Shown piece by piece: positions 52,545-61,022 of a stretch of 64,000 nt of DNA (within the stretch, counting starts at the first letter, position 1; each line of letters starts with the position of its first letter). Under the pieces are notes generated by a model. It worked only from the letters and a program-made list of their open reading frames with translations. It was not told the DNA's origin and did no database searches. The position numbers and the translations under genes were made by a program. Origin of the DNA: Gemmatimonadota bacterium (GTDB lineage: Bacteria > Gemmatimonadota > Gemmatimonadetes > Gemmatimonadales > Gemmatimonadaceae); NCBI GenBank assembly GCA_016871855.1, contig VHBQ01000004.1, positions 1-64,000 of the forward strand, in the 5' to 3' direction.

Positions 52545-53060
52545 CTAGAAGTCGCATCGCCTCGCGCGGAAATCCACGGGTCGACACCGAAACTTCCACG
52601 CCTGCCACAGTCCCTTCTTCGCGCCCTGGGCCGCACGCTCGGCGCGTCGCAGGCGATCGAGATGGCGCACGTTCTCGTACGCGAGCACCACCGCCCATCC
52701 GTTCGCCACCATCCATTCGTTAAGCAGCACCGAGTCCTTCCACGCATACGCCAGGGTGCGACGATACCGATCGGTGGTCGTGCGATCGAACTCCAGCCGC
52801 AACGTCGTCCCCGGCCCGGCCAGCGCATCGAGCTTCCGCCTAGCCATCTCTCCCCACGGCCGCTGGGCCAGTTCGGGCGTGTCGATGAGCAGGAGGCGCA
52901 CGGAGCGCCCGTCTCGGCACTTGAACGAGTCACCGTCATCAAGCTTCGCCACCACGCAGGTGAGATCGGAGGCGGGCGGACGGCGCGGCTCTGCCGAGCC
53001 CTGACTGAACGCCATCCCCGGCGCCGTCAGGACGAGCGCGGCCAGAGATGCGCGGCGCAT
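52545..53060 (-). CDS. Secreted thermonuclease (SNase) family protein
   Basis: A 171-residue protein with a signal peptide (residues 1-20, TAPGMAFSQG). The SNase core contains VAKLDDGDSFKCRDGRSVRL, LLLIDTPELAQRPWG and DRYRRTLAYAW, preserving the calcium/active-site Asp, Arg, Asp and Arg positions (D-G-D, R-L, D-T-P, D-x-x-x-R). It probably degrades extracellular or periplasmic nucleic acid. The gene starts at 53060 and is separated from the upstream peptidase gene by 16 bases on the same strand, so the two may form an operon. Confidence 0.87.
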   Translation of the reverse strand: MRRASLAALVLTAPGMAFSQGSAEPRRPPASDLTCVVAKLDDGDSFKCRDGRSVRLLLIDTPELAQRPWGEMARRKLDALAGPGTTLRLEFDRTTTDRYRRTLAYAWKDSVLLNEWMVANGWAVVLAYENVRHLDRLRRAERAAQGAKKGLWQAWKFRCRPVDFRARRCDF

Positions 53061-53076
53061 GGTCGGCGCGGGCGAT

Positions 53077-54318
53077 CTACGGGTTCACGCCGGCCAACGC
53101 GGCGATGATGCGCAGGGCCCACTGCGGCCCCCGGTGCCCCGCCGGGCCGTCGTCATACCACTCGTCGTGCGAGTGCGCGCCGCCGCCGCTGCCGCCGCCG
53201 TCGATCGTGACGGCCGGAATCCCGAGGGCGATGGGAATGTTCGCGTCGGTGCTCGAGGCGCCGATGGTTGGGCGCAGGCCGACGCGATCGCCAGCGGCCA
53301 TCGCCGTGCGCACTACGTAGGCCGTGTCCGACTGCGCACCGGTGGGACGGATGCCGATCGTATCGATGCGCGCGCTCAATCCCTTGTTCGAGCCGGGCCA
53401 GCGCGCGAGTTCCGCCGCGACGGCGTCCTGAATGGCCTTGCGCACCTGCACGTCGAGCTTGGCCAGCTCCTCAGCCGACTCGCTGCGCATGTCCACATCC
53501 ATCGCCGCATCCATCGCGATCGAGTTCACCGACGTGCCGCCCGACACGATGCCGACGTTGAACGTCGCCTTCGGCGAGCGCGGCACCTGGATGTCGCTGA
53601 TCGTGGCGATGGCGCGTCCCATCGCGTGGATGGGATTCGGCATGCCGAATGCACCGTAACTGTGACCGCCCGGGCTCTTGAAATGCACGTTGTACCGGAT
53701 GCTCCCCACCGCGCGACTCACGATGTCATCGCCCGCGCCGTCCACGGAGATGAAATAGTTGACCTGGTCCTTGTAGGTCGTGCCGAGGAGATGCTTGGTG
53801 CCGCGCAGGTTCCCTGGGCCCTCTTCGCCGACGTTGCCCACAAAGAGGACGCGCCCGTTGAAGCGCAGCGACGACTGCTTCACCGCGCGCGCCACCGCGA
53901 GGACGACGGCAAGTCCGCGGCAATCGTCGCCGATGCCCGGGCCCTTATAGCGAGTGCCGTCGCGCGTCACCCGCACATCCGTCCCTTCCGGGAAGACCGT
54001 GTCGAGGTGCCCGGCGATCATCACCGTCGGCCCCTTGGCCGCCCCCCGAAGCTCGGCCACGACATTGCCCACTTCGTCGATGCGCGCGTCGGCATAGCCC
54101 AGCGCCACAAGTTCCTTGCGGTACGCGGCGCCGCGCTGCTGCTCCTTGAACGGCGGCGCGGGGATCTCGCACAGCGCGACCTGTTTCTGCAGCGTCCACG
54201 CGTTGTCCCTTTCCAGCTGAGACAAAGCCTTCGCGAGCGCCGGGGGGTCGGTGGGAGCGCTCTGGGCGCCGAGCAGGGCAGGGGCGGCGCAGGCAAGAAG
54301 CAGGGCGATTCGGCGCAT
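53077..54318 (-). CDS. Secreted M20-family peptidase (peptidase T-like)
   Basis: A 413-residue exported metallopeptidase with a signal peptide (IALLLACAAPALLGAQ). Ligands: TVMIAGHLDTVFPEGTDV (H-x-D), KGPGIGDDCRGLAVVLAVAR (bridging D), LFVGNVGEEGPGNLRG (E-E), YFISVDGAGDD (D), and a late GGGSGGGAHSHDEWYD (H). The core resembles the PepT/carboxypeptidase group of M20. ATG 54318 is preferred for the signal peptide; the longest frame reaches into the divergent fadD upstream region. Confidence 0.88.
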   Translation of the reverse strand: MRRIALLLACAAPALLGAQSAPTDPPALAKALSQLERDNAWTLQKQVALCEIPAPPFKEQQRGAAYRKELVALGYADARIDEVGNVVAELRGAAKGPTVMIAGHLDTVFPEGTDVRVTRDGTRYKGPGIGDDCRGLAVVLAVARAVKQSSLRFNGRVLFVGNVGEEGPGNLRGTKHLLGTTYKDQVNYFISVDGAGDDIVSRAVGSIRYNVHFKSPGGHSYGAFGMPNPIHAMGRAIATISDIQVPRSPKATFNVGIVSGGTSVNSIAMDAAMDVDMRSESAEELAKLDVQVRKAIQDAVAAELARWPGSNKGLSARIDTIGIRPTGAQSDTAYVVRTAMAAGDRVGLRPTIGASSTDANIPIALGIPAVTIDGGGSGGGAHSHDEWYDDGPAGHRGPQWALRIIAALAGVNP

Positions 54319-54496
54319 GGTCGAGACCGGGCAAGAGACGGTGCGGACGAGACTTGGGACCCCCTTACGATAGCGGGACCGCCCGCCCGAATCAGGGGGG
54401 TGGGCACTTTCGACACCGCGCACCCGTTGGCCCCGTGACGAGGCCATCAGGTTTGGCCATATTGCCACGTCGCCCAACCCCCCCCATCCTCCCCCC

Positions 54497-56191
54497 ATGG
54501 TCAACCGCCCCTGGCTCAAGCACTACGATCCCGGCGTTCCGGCGACGCTCGGTGAGTACCCCTCGCGGACGCTGCTGGACTACATAGATGACGGCCTGAA
54601 GGAACGGCCCGACCATCCCGCGGTGCTCTTCAAGGGCCGGGCAATGTCGCTCGGCGAGATTGATACGCTGAGCACCGAGTTCGCCAACGCCCTGCTCGCC
54701 TTGGGCGTGACCAAGGGCGATCGCGTGGCGGTGATGCTGCCGAACACGCCACAGTTCTTCATCTGCGAGCTTGGTGCGTGGAAGATCGGGGCGATCCTCG
54801 TCCCCCTGAATCCGATCTACACCGAGGAAGAACTCCTCGGCCCCCTCAAGGACACCGCGCCCAAGGTCGTGGTGACGCTCACGCCGTTCTACGAACGGGT
54901 GAAGCACGTGCAGCCGGCCACCGGCGTCGAGCACGTAATCGCGACGAACATCAAGGAATACTTCCCGCCGCTGCTTCGGCTGCTCTTCACGCTGTTCATG
55001 GAGAAAAAGCTCGGTCATCGCATCGCACTGAAGCCCGGCGACCTTTGGCTGCAGGATCTGCTGTCCGCGCATCGCGGCGCGGCGCGCCCGGCCGGCATGC
55101 CAGGGCCGGACGACGACGCGATGATCCTGTTGAGCGGCGGCACGACCGGCACGCCGAAGGGCGTGCGCGTGCATCATCACGGGCTCGTCTGTACAGGACT
55201 GCAGGTGAAGTCGTGGTTCGCGAACGAGTTTCGCCCGTGGCAGGATGTCTACATGCTGCCGCTTCCGCTGTTCCATTCGTTTGGCGCGTGCGGCGTGCAG
55301 GCGACGTGCTTCGTGGGGCACAACCCCATCGCGTTGGTGCCCAATCCGCGCGACCTGAACGACATCGTCAAGACGTTCGAGCAGGTGAAGCCGGCGATCT
55401 TCTGCGGCGTGCCGACGCTGTATAATGCGCTCCTCACGCACCCCGACGTGAAGAGCGGCAAGGCCAACTTCAAGTCGCTGCGGGCCTGCGTTTCCGGCGC
55501 GGCACCGCTGCTCGCCGAGACGAAGAAGCGTTTTGAAGCGGCCACCGGTACGCGCATCGTCGAGGGGTACGCCCTCACCGAGACGCTGCTGGCCGCGACG
55601 ATCAACCCAATCCGTGGCGTGCAGAAGCTCAGCTCGGTGGGCGTGCCGTTTCCTGACGTGGACGCGATGATCGTGGACGCCGATGACCCGATGAAGATCC
55701 TTCCCATCGGCGAGGTGGGCGAGATCATTCTCACCGGGCGCCAGATCATGCGCGGTTATTGGAACAACCCCGAAGAGACGGCCATCATGCGGCGCGTCGG
55801 CCCCGACGGCCGCGAGTGGATCTACAGCGCCGACCTCGGCTACATGGACGAGGATGGCTACATCTTCATTGTGGACCGCAAGAAAGACCTCATCAAACCG
55901 GGCGGCATGCAGGTGTGGCCGCGTGAGATTGAGGAGGTTCTACAGGGGCACCCCGCCGTCGGCGAGGTCGGCGTACGCGGCTTCCCCGACGAGTACAAGG
56001 GAGAGATCGCGGTGGCCTTCGTCGTGCTCCGCGAAGGCGCAATGGTCGCGCCGGAAGAACTGCGCTCCTACTGCAAGGAACACCTCGCGTACTACAAGGT
56101 GCCCGGCAAGGTGGTCTTCCGGCGGGACCTGCCCAAGTCCATGGTCGGGAAGACGCTCCGCCGCCTGCTCACGCTTGAGCCCGGCGAGTAG
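54497..56191 (+). CDS. Long-chain acyl-CoA ligase (AMP-binding)
   Basis: A 564-residue adenylate-forming enzyme that activates fatty acids to acyl-CoA. Core motifs: MILLSGGTTGTPKGVRVHHH (A3), EGYALTE (A5), GEVGEIILTGRQIMRGYWNN, WIYSADLGYMDEDGYIFIVD (A7), RKKDLIKPGGMQVWPREIEE (A8) and a C-terminal PKSMVGKTLRR with the catalytic lysine. Together with the dehydrogenase and ETF genes of the window it could supply beta-oxidation. It is a monocistronic gene; a strong terminator follows at 56218. Confidence 0.9.
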   Translation: MVNRPWLKHYDPGVPATLGEYPSRTLLDYIDDGLKERPDHPAVLFKGRAMSLGEIDTLSTEFANALLALGVTKGDRVAVMLPNTPQFFICELGAWKIGAILVPLNPIYTEEELLGPLKDTAPKVVVTLTPFYERVKHVQPATGVEHVIATNIKEYFPPLLRLLFTLFMEKKLGHRIALKPGDLWLQDLLSAHRGAARPAGMPGPDDDAMILLSGGTTGTPKGVRVHHHGLVCTGLQVKSWFANEFRPWQDVYMLPLPLFHSFGACGVQATCFVGHNPIALVPNPRDLNDIVKTFEQVKPAIFCGVPTLYNALLTHPDVKSGKANFKSLRACVSGAAPLLAETKKRFEAATGTRIVEGYALTETLLAATINPIRGVQKLSSVGVPFPDVDAMIVDADDPMKILPIGEVGEIILTGRQIMRGYWNNPEETAIMRRVGPDGREWIYSADLGYMDEDGYIFIVDRKKDLIKPGGMQVWPREIEEVLQGHPAVGEVGVRGFPDEYKGEIAVAFVVLREGAMVAPEELRSYCKEHLAYYKVPGKVVFRRDLPKSMVGKTLRRLLTLEPGE

Positions 56192-56217
56192 CTGACCCGC
56201 GAGCGGCTGAAAATGCG

Positions 56218-56250
56218 AACGGCGCGACTAGAAGTCGCGCCGTTTCATTT
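56218..56250. terminator. Bidirectional terminator
   Basis: A perfect 12-bp stem, AACGGCGCGACT (56218-56229) and AGTCGCGCCGTT (56233-56244), with a 3-base loop and T-rich sequence (TCATTTCCTT) on the plus strand. The minus strand reads CGCATTTT after it. It ends the fadD transcript and overlaps the stop codon of the small minus-strand gene at 56228. Confidence 0.8.
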
Positions 56251-56404
56251 CCTTGAAGAACGCCTGGTTCTCGAAGTCTTCTTCGGCGCGCTTCGGCGCC
56301 GTCTTGTCGTAGGTCTTGCCGAACTCGCTGCGCGGCTTCTGCGGCCCCGCCTTGGCGAGCTTCTTCAGCAGCTTCTGGACTTCGTTGTCGCGCGGATTGG
56401 CCAT
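56228..56404 (-). CDS. Small charged protein (58 residues), unknown function
   Basis: A 58-codon gene, ATG 56404 to TAG 56228, reading MANPRDNEVQKLLKKLAKAG at the start and AFFKEMKRRDF at the end. It is basic and acidic in alternation, without membrane segment or cysteine. The stop codon lies within the terminator hairpin (56218-56244), so the mRNA hairpin begins at the last codons. The reading is supported by a good third-position GC pattern and a natural start. Function unknown. Confidence 0.65.
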   Translation of the reverse strand: MANPRDNEVQKLLKKLAKAGPQKPRSEFGKTYDKTAPKRAEEDFENQAFFKEMKRRDF

Positions 56405-56513
56405 GGCACCCGATGGCTGAGGGTCGTCACCTCAATCTAAAAGGGGCGCGAACGAAATGCGTCCGGGTCGCCGTCCAGCCCCGCGAAGTTCCAGTTTTCC
56501 CTGACAGCAAAAC

Positions 56514-56528
56514 GGTATATTAAATACC
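56514..56528. promoter_or_regulatory. AT-rich palindrome, candidate operator
   Basis: GGTATATTAAATACC: 5-bp arms GGTAT/ATACC around a 5-base AT core, in an unusually AT-rich patch 37 bases before the ScdA-like gene start. Position and symmetry suggest an operator for a regulator of the nitric-oxide/oxygen genes that follow. An Rrf2/NsrR or CRP/FNR-type factor is a guess; no exact known consensus is matched. Confidence 0.4.
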
Positions 56529-56564
56529 ACTTTATCGGGGCACTCGACCTTCAGGGAGATTCCT

Positions 56565-56762
56565 TTGACCAGCCCGACCGTTCCCGCGCTCACCGCCGAG
56601 ATGACACTCAACGAGATCGCCCTCGCTCAGCCGCGCGCCGTCGAGGTGTTCGCCCGATACCGGCTCGACAGCTGCTGCGGCGGCGCCAAGCCGCTCGCGC
56701 TGGTCTGCGAACGCCACGGCCTCGATCTTGAAGCAGTCCTGCGCGACCTGCGCGCGCTGTAG
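56565..56762 (+). CDS. ScdA/RIC N-terminal (DUF542) domain protein
   Basis: A 65-residue protein starting with TTG, with AGGGAG 6 bases upstream. It consists only of the DUF542 domain: TLNEIALAQPRAVEVFARYR, then LDSCCGGAKPLALVC with the characteristic C-C-G-G. In full-length RIC/ScdA/YtfE proteins this domain precedes a hemerythrin-like di-iron domain and helps repair iron-sulfur clusters after nitric-oxide or oxidative damage. Here the second domain is absent. It is followed 29 bases later by the mini heme-copper-oxidase-like gene, so the two are probably co-transcribed. Confidence 0.82.
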   Translation: MTSPTVPALTAEMTLNEIALAQPRAVEVFARYRLDSCCGGAKPLALVCERHGLDLEAVLRDLRAL

Positions 56763-56791
56763 CCCTTCGCCCTTTCACCTCCTCGCACGCC

Positions 56792-57238
56792 ATGGACTGG
56801 TTTGTCCGCGCCTTCATCAAGAGCGCCCTCGTCTACCTGGGACTCGGCATCTGCTTCGGTCTCTGGATGGGGATTGCACCCACCGCGGTGATCTACCGCC
56901 CGGCGCACGCGCACCTGAACCTGCTGGGCTTCGTCACGATGTTCATCTTCGGGGTCGCCTACCACGTGATCCCGCGTTTCAGTGGACACCCGCTGCACAG
57001 CGTGCGCCTGGCAACGCTGAACTGGTGGGCGTCGAACACCGGGCTCGTGGTGCTCGTCATCGGTTTCATGTTCCTGCCGTGGCGGCCTCAGGCGCGCGGA
57101 GTGGTCGCCGCCGGCGCGGTCATCGCTGCCATTGGGGCGTTGGCGTTCGTCTACAACCTGTGGCGCACGCTGGACGGCTCAGGTCCGAAGCCGCGTCACG
57201 ACAGCGGCATGGGTCGCCGGCTGCCGATGTCCGGCTAG
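56792..57238 (+). CDS. Small heme-copper-oxidase-like membrane protein
   Basis: A 148-residue protein with about four membrane segments (residues 11-30, 42-62, 80-97 and 105-125). The motif RPAHAHLNLLGFVTMFIFGV resembles the low-spin-heme histidine helix of cbb3-type cytochrome-c oxidase or NO reductase subunit I (H-x-x-N), and AYHVIPRFSG supplies another histidine (His58). The full catalytic subunit has twelve segments and a copper site; here only the N-terminal quarter is present. Next to a DUF542 gene it may sense or bind NO or heme. The C-terminus is hydrophilic and basic. Confidence 0.7.
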   Translation: MDWFVRAFIKSALVYLGLGICFGLWMGIAPTAVIYRPAHAHLNLLGFVTMFIFGVAYHVIPRFSGHPLHSVRLATLNWWASNTGLVVLVIGFMFLPWRPQARGVVAAGAVIAAIGALAFVYNLWRTLDGSGPKPRHDSGMGRRLPMSG

Positions 57239-57272
57239 CGGCGCACGGCGTCGGGCGCGCGCTTCAGGCGCG

Positions 57273-57713
57273 CTACGACGGCTGCGTGTCGACGCGCACG
57301 TCGATGGCGATGCCGTCGCGCACGGCGGCGCTCACGACGCAGAAATCCTCGAACAGCTCCAGGCAACGCGCCATCCGTTCGTGCTGGTCGGCGGGGACGG
57401 ACGGCGCCAGCCGCACGTCCACCTTCTGCACGCGCAGCCGCCCCTTGGCGTTGCGCCCGTTGGTGACCCGCACGTCGGTGCGCATTCCGGCGACATCCAC
57501 GCGCGACCTGCGCAGGCAAAACAGCAGGCTGGCAGCCAGACAGCCGGCGACGGCCGTCGCCAGCATGCGCGATGGGTTCGGCCCTTCGTTGCGCCCCAGC
57601 GGCGGGTTCTCGTCGATGGTCATCGGCGGAAGTCCCGCGTCGCCGAAGTCCACGGTGAAGGCGTAGTTGTCCTTGAGGGTCAGCGAGAGATCGATCGTAG
57701 ATTCGTCGGACAT
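57273..57713 (-). CDS. OsmC/Ohr family protein
   Basis: A 146-residue OsmC-fold protein. The two redox cysteines are in AGCLAASLLFCLRR (after the PSRMLATAV helix) and LFEDFCVVSAAVRDG. Such thiol peroxidases reduce organic hydroperoxides. The first cysteine region has an additional cysteine. ATG 57713 starts directly after the DUF4010 gene stop (23 bases), so they may be co-transcribed. Confidence 0.82.
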   Translation of the reverse strand: MSDESTIDLSLTLKDNYAFTVDFGDAGLPPMTIDENPPLGRNEGPNPSRMLATAVAGCLAASLLFCLRRSRVDVAGMRTDVRVTNGRNAKGRLRVQKVDVRLAPSVPADQHERMARCLELFEDFCVVSAAVRDGIAIDVRVDTQPS

Positions 57714-57736
57714 CGAACCGCCTCGAACGGGAATCG

Positions 57737-59014
57737 TCAGGGAAGGAGGAACAAGGCCGCGATTAGGGCCGCGAACATCGCGGCCAGCGCTGCCGCCGCG
57801 CGCAGGCGAAAGACCCCACGCCCGATGGTCGCGGCAATCACCGCCTTGGCGGCCGTATTTGACGCGACCGCCACAACGATGGCGCGTGCCGCCACCGGCG
57901 TGAAGTCGCCCTGCGCCACGCGGGTCATCGAGACGGAGATGGCGTCGACGTCGGTGAGGCCGAAGAGCGCCGCGGTGGTGTAGACGCCGGCATCGCCGAA
58001 CTGGGTGCGCACGAACGCCATGAGCAGGAGCACGAGCTGGAACGCGACGGCCATCTGCAGTGCCGCGCCGAGGCGCAGAGGGTTCTGCGGCGCCTCGTAG
58101 ACAGGCGCTTGGGTCGAAGCAGGAACGCGGGCCGCCCACCACGCCGACGCCGCGCCAATCACGAACGGCGCCGCCAGATACGGCAGCACGGCAAGTCCCA
58201 CGCTGGCATTCAGCAGGAGCACGACCACGAGCACGCGGGGAAAGAGCACGGTGGAGGCGGCAATCACACCCGCCGCGTAGCCGGGCCGCAATGCGGCGTC
58301 ATCGCGGCTGCTCCGCGCGAAGCCCCAAGTCACCGCGGTGGATGAGACCAAGCCGCCAAGCGCTCCGGTCACCGCGTATCCGCGCTCGCGGCCGACGATG
58401 TTGCGCGCGATGTGCCCAGCGAAGTTCAGCCCGGAGATGACGAGGGCGAGCACCCACGTGGCCCGCGGGGTGATGTCGCCGACCGGGCTCGCGATCACGA
58501 CGGGGAGCAGCGGCAGCACCACGAGCGACAGGACGGCGAAGTGGAAGGCGGCGCGCATCTCGATCGGATCAAGGCGCTGCACCCAGCCATGCAGCAACTC
58601 CTTCTCGGCGAGCGCGAGCACGACCAGCGCCGCGAGCGCGGCGGTCAACCGCAGCGCGCCGCCGCCGGCGAGCAGGCCGAGTGCGAGCACCACGAGCGCC
58701 GCCACCTCGGTCGTGCCGTCCACCGCTTCGGCGTCTCCGCGTCGAGCGGTAACCACGTACGCCCCGACGGTCAGCAGGACACCGCCCGCTACGAGCGCCA
58801 TGCCGGCAAGCGCCACCTCTGCCATGACCAGCAGCCCGCCGAGTCCGCCAAGCAAGCCGAGCAGGAAGAACGTGCGGACGCCGGCGAAATCACGGCTCGG
58901 ACCGATGGCGTGCCCTGAGCGCTCCCGCTCAATGCCGACCGCCAGCCCGACAAGCCCAGCCACCGCCAGCCGTGCGGCGGTGTCGAGAGTCTCGGGGACG
59001 ATGATGATGGCCAT
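57737..59014 (-). CDS. MgtC/SapB-DUF4010 membrane protein
   Basis: A 425-residue integral membrane protein with about twelve segments. The N-terminal part has LVGLAVGIERERSGH and FAGVRTFFLLGLLGGLGGLL, the MgtC/SapB signature, and the C-terminal half matches DUF4010 (GALGGLVSSTAVTWGFARSS, FGLTDVDAISVSM). Related proteins are implicated in magnesium or other ion homeostasis, but the transported species is not known. Confidence 0.82.
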   Translation of the reverse strand: MAIIIVPETLDTAARLAVAGLVGLAVGIERERSGHAIGPSRDFAGVRTFFLLGLLGGLGGLLVMAEVALAGMALVAGGVLLTVGAYVVTARRGDAEAVDGTTEVAALVVLALGLLAGGGALRLTAALAALVVLALAEKELLHGWVQRLDPIEMRAAFHFAVLSLVVLPLLPVVIASPVGDITPRATWVLALVISGLNFAGHIARNIVGRERGYAVTGALGGLVSSTAVTWGFARSSRDDAALRPGYAAGVIAASTVLFPRVLVVVLLLNASVGLAVLPYLAAPFVIGAASAWWAARVPASTQAPVYEAPQNPLRLGAALQMAVAFQLVLLLMAFVRTQFGDAGVYTTAALFGLTDVDAISVSMTRVAQGDFTPVAARAIVVAVASNTAAKAVIAATIGRGVFRLRAAAALAAMFAALIAALFLLP

Positions 59015-59043
59015 GCAGGATGCCGCGCGGCGCGCGGCGCGGG

Positions 59044-59619
59044 TCAGCCGCCGACCTTCTTTCGCACGAGCTCGGCGATGTGCTTCTCCAGCGTCCCCGA
59101 CGAATGGCAGACGACCGGATTCTCACGCGAGAAATTCGGCGAGCGGCCCGTCGCGTCGATGCGCGTGACGAGATTCACGCCGCCCTTCGGGTTCGGCACC
59201 ATGGTGCTGTTGATCGTCATCATGATGTCATACGTCTCGGCGTTCGGGATGCCCTGGCTATTGCCGCAGTCGAGAATCTGCTGCATCGGGATGCTTCCGA
59301 CGCGCCGACGCACCTTGAACTGGTCGTTGCCGATGATGCGCTGGGCATCCACGAGCGTGGTGATCGGGATCTTGAGGTCGTTGTACACGACGTTGACTGC
59401 AGTCCACGCGGCGTCCATCGATCCCACGATCAACTGGGTGTATCCCGAGTTCACGTTCACGGTGTTGATGTTGAGCGTGGACCCCGGGGAAACGATGCGC
59501 TGGGTGACGGGCGTGACAGTCGTCAGGGGCACGGCGGACGACGTTCCCGACGACGATGCGCCACAGGCGGCGACAACCAACGAGGCCGCCACGGCGGCAA
59601 AGACACGAGCTCTCGACAC
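59044..59619 (-). CDS. Lipoprotein of unknown function
   Basis: A 191-residue lipoprotein with lipobox VVAAC (Cys19), starting with GTG at 59619 behind a strong AAAGGAG site 7 bases upstream. The mature part contains a SGYTQLIVGSMDAAWTAVNV strand-helix and a conserved-looking YDIMMTINSTMVPNPKGG, with two cysteines. No family is recognised. Confidence 0.7.
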   Translation of the reverse strand: MSRARVFAAVAASLVVAACGASSSGTSSAVPLTTVTPVTQRIVSPGSTLNINTVNVNSGYTQLIVGSMDAAWTAVNVVYNDLKIPITTLVDAQRIIGNDQFKVRRRVGSIPMQQILDCGNSQGIPNAETYDIMMTINSTMVPNPKGGVNLVTRIDATGRSPNFSRENPVVCHSSGTLEKHIAELVRKKVGG

Positions 59620-59711
59620 GGTCGAACTCCTTTGGGGGGGTGCTACCTACAATACCATGCGGCAGATCGAGGGTTCCGGCAACCGTCACGGATGGAAGCG
59701 GCGAAGCGCTG

Positions 59712-60920
59712 CTACCAGTCGGCGGCCGATGTCCAGAGGAGCGTGACGGCGCACCCGTCGGTTTGATACTTGGGAGGCGCGTCGGACCCGCGTGCATACA
59801 GCTCAAGGGCGCGCCACGTGCGGCGCGGCTGAGCGAGCAGGAACTCGCGGCTGACCGGCAGTCCGTCGAGGACCCAGCGGCAGGTGCCCGTCGGTGGAAG
59901 CAGCGTGAGTGCATCGGGTTCCGCGGACAACTCCGTCCCGGTGAGCAGCAGCACCCCCTCGCGCGTGCTGCGTTGCAGCAGACGCAGGTAGTCGCTTCCC
60001 TTCGCCTCCAGAGCGGCATCGCGGTCCTCGAGGTGACGCAAACGAACCTGCGCGAACTCCCCACCGAGCACAGGCGCAACCCACGGCGCATATCCGGCCG
60101 CCCGCACATCAAGCGTCACGGATCCATTCGGCGCCCGCGGAAGCGCGAACTGTCCACCGGCACTCGTAAGTGCCGTGGCACGACTGCCCATCAACGACAC
60201 CCAGGCATCCGGCACGGGGCGACCGTCGGGATCGGTCACGATGCCCGTCAGCGCGCTTTCGCCCGCCGCGAGGATGAGGTCATGCGCGGCGAGCCCGCGA
60301 GGGCCCATTCTCATCAAGGCGGACGCCGCGCGCGTGGAGTGCTGCGCGGAGACGAGGAACCAGGCGTCACGGGGAATGCCGCAGGCCACCCAAGCCAATC
60401 GCCCGTCCTCCGGGGCGGTACGGACGGAGCCGGGCCGCGGACCTTGGACGGCGCCCGGTTCGAGAATCCACGTGACACCGACGTTCACGGCCACTCGCGC
60501 TCCGTCGGTGGCCTGAACGGTGCCAAACGCGACCGTCGGCGTCAGGCTGTCTGCTGTCGCGCCGCAAAGCCGATCCCGGATGGGCGCGAACGATGGCGTC
60601 GCGAGCACGACCGTGGCACTCGCCCCCGCGAAGACCCGCACCCGCACCGCAGGCATCGTGATGCCAAGAGAGTCCAGTGCGGCGTGCCGGAACGAGACGC
60701 CCCACTCGCCGGGCGTCACGCTGTCAAATGCAAATCGACCGTCGCTGTCCGACGTCGTGGGACGACCAAACCGCTCGAGGCGAACCTCAGCGCCGGCAAG
60801 CACGTCACCGAGCAGCGAATCGACCACAATCCCACGCACGCGCCCCACGCGCTGTTGCGCGTCGGCGGTGGCGGCGCCGAGCAGGCAGGCAAGCAGAAGG
60901 GTGAGGCGTGGGAGTGACAT
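59712..60920 (-). CDS. Secreted protein with carboxypeptidase-regulatory-like domains
   Basis: A 402-residue exported protein with a signal peptide (LTLLLACLLGAATADAQ). Two carboxypeptidase-regulatory-like (Ig-type) domains: VRGIVVDSLLGDVLAGAEVR to GRFAFDSVTPGEWGVSF near the N-terminus, and TGIVTDPDGRPVPDAWVSL to GQFALPRAPNGSVTL in the middle. The C-terminal 100 residues are unrecognised (LLLTGTELSAEPDALTLLPP) and may be a plug-like domain. Neither a TonB-receptor barrel nor a peptidase is fused. ATG 60920 is chosen for the signal peptide. Confidence 0.78.
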   Translation of the reverse strand: MSLPRLTLLLACLLGAATADAQQRVGRVRGIVVDSLLGDVLAGAEVRLERFGRPTTSDSDGRFAFDSVTPGEWGVSFRHAALDSLGITMPAVRVRVFAGASATVVLATPSFAPIRDRLCGATADSLTPTVAFGTVQATDGARVAVNVGVTWILEPGAVQGPRPGSVRTAPEDGRLAWVACGIPRDAWFLVSAQHSTRAASALMRMGPRGLAAHDLILAAGESALTGIVTDPDGRPVPDAWVSLMGSRATALTSAGGQFALPRAPNGSVTLDVRAAGYAPWVAPVLGGEFAQVRLRHLEDRDAALEAKGSDYLRLLQRSTREGVLLLTGTELSAEPDALTLLPPTGTCRWVLDGLPVSREFLLAQPRRTWRALELYARGSDAPPKYQTDGCAVTLLWTSAADW

Positions 60921-61022
60921 GGGGCGGGTCGGGGGAACAGGCGGAACGTCTTCCGTCGCGCCAGACGGCGCAAGGGCGTCCGACCCTTTCGAGTCGCGGG
61001 CGAGTCCGTTAGCTCTTACGGC

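Noticed and set aside
56213-56440. A 75-codon plus-strand open frame
   Set aside because: It runs through the terminator stem and is antisense to the better-supported 58-residue gene at 56228-56404.
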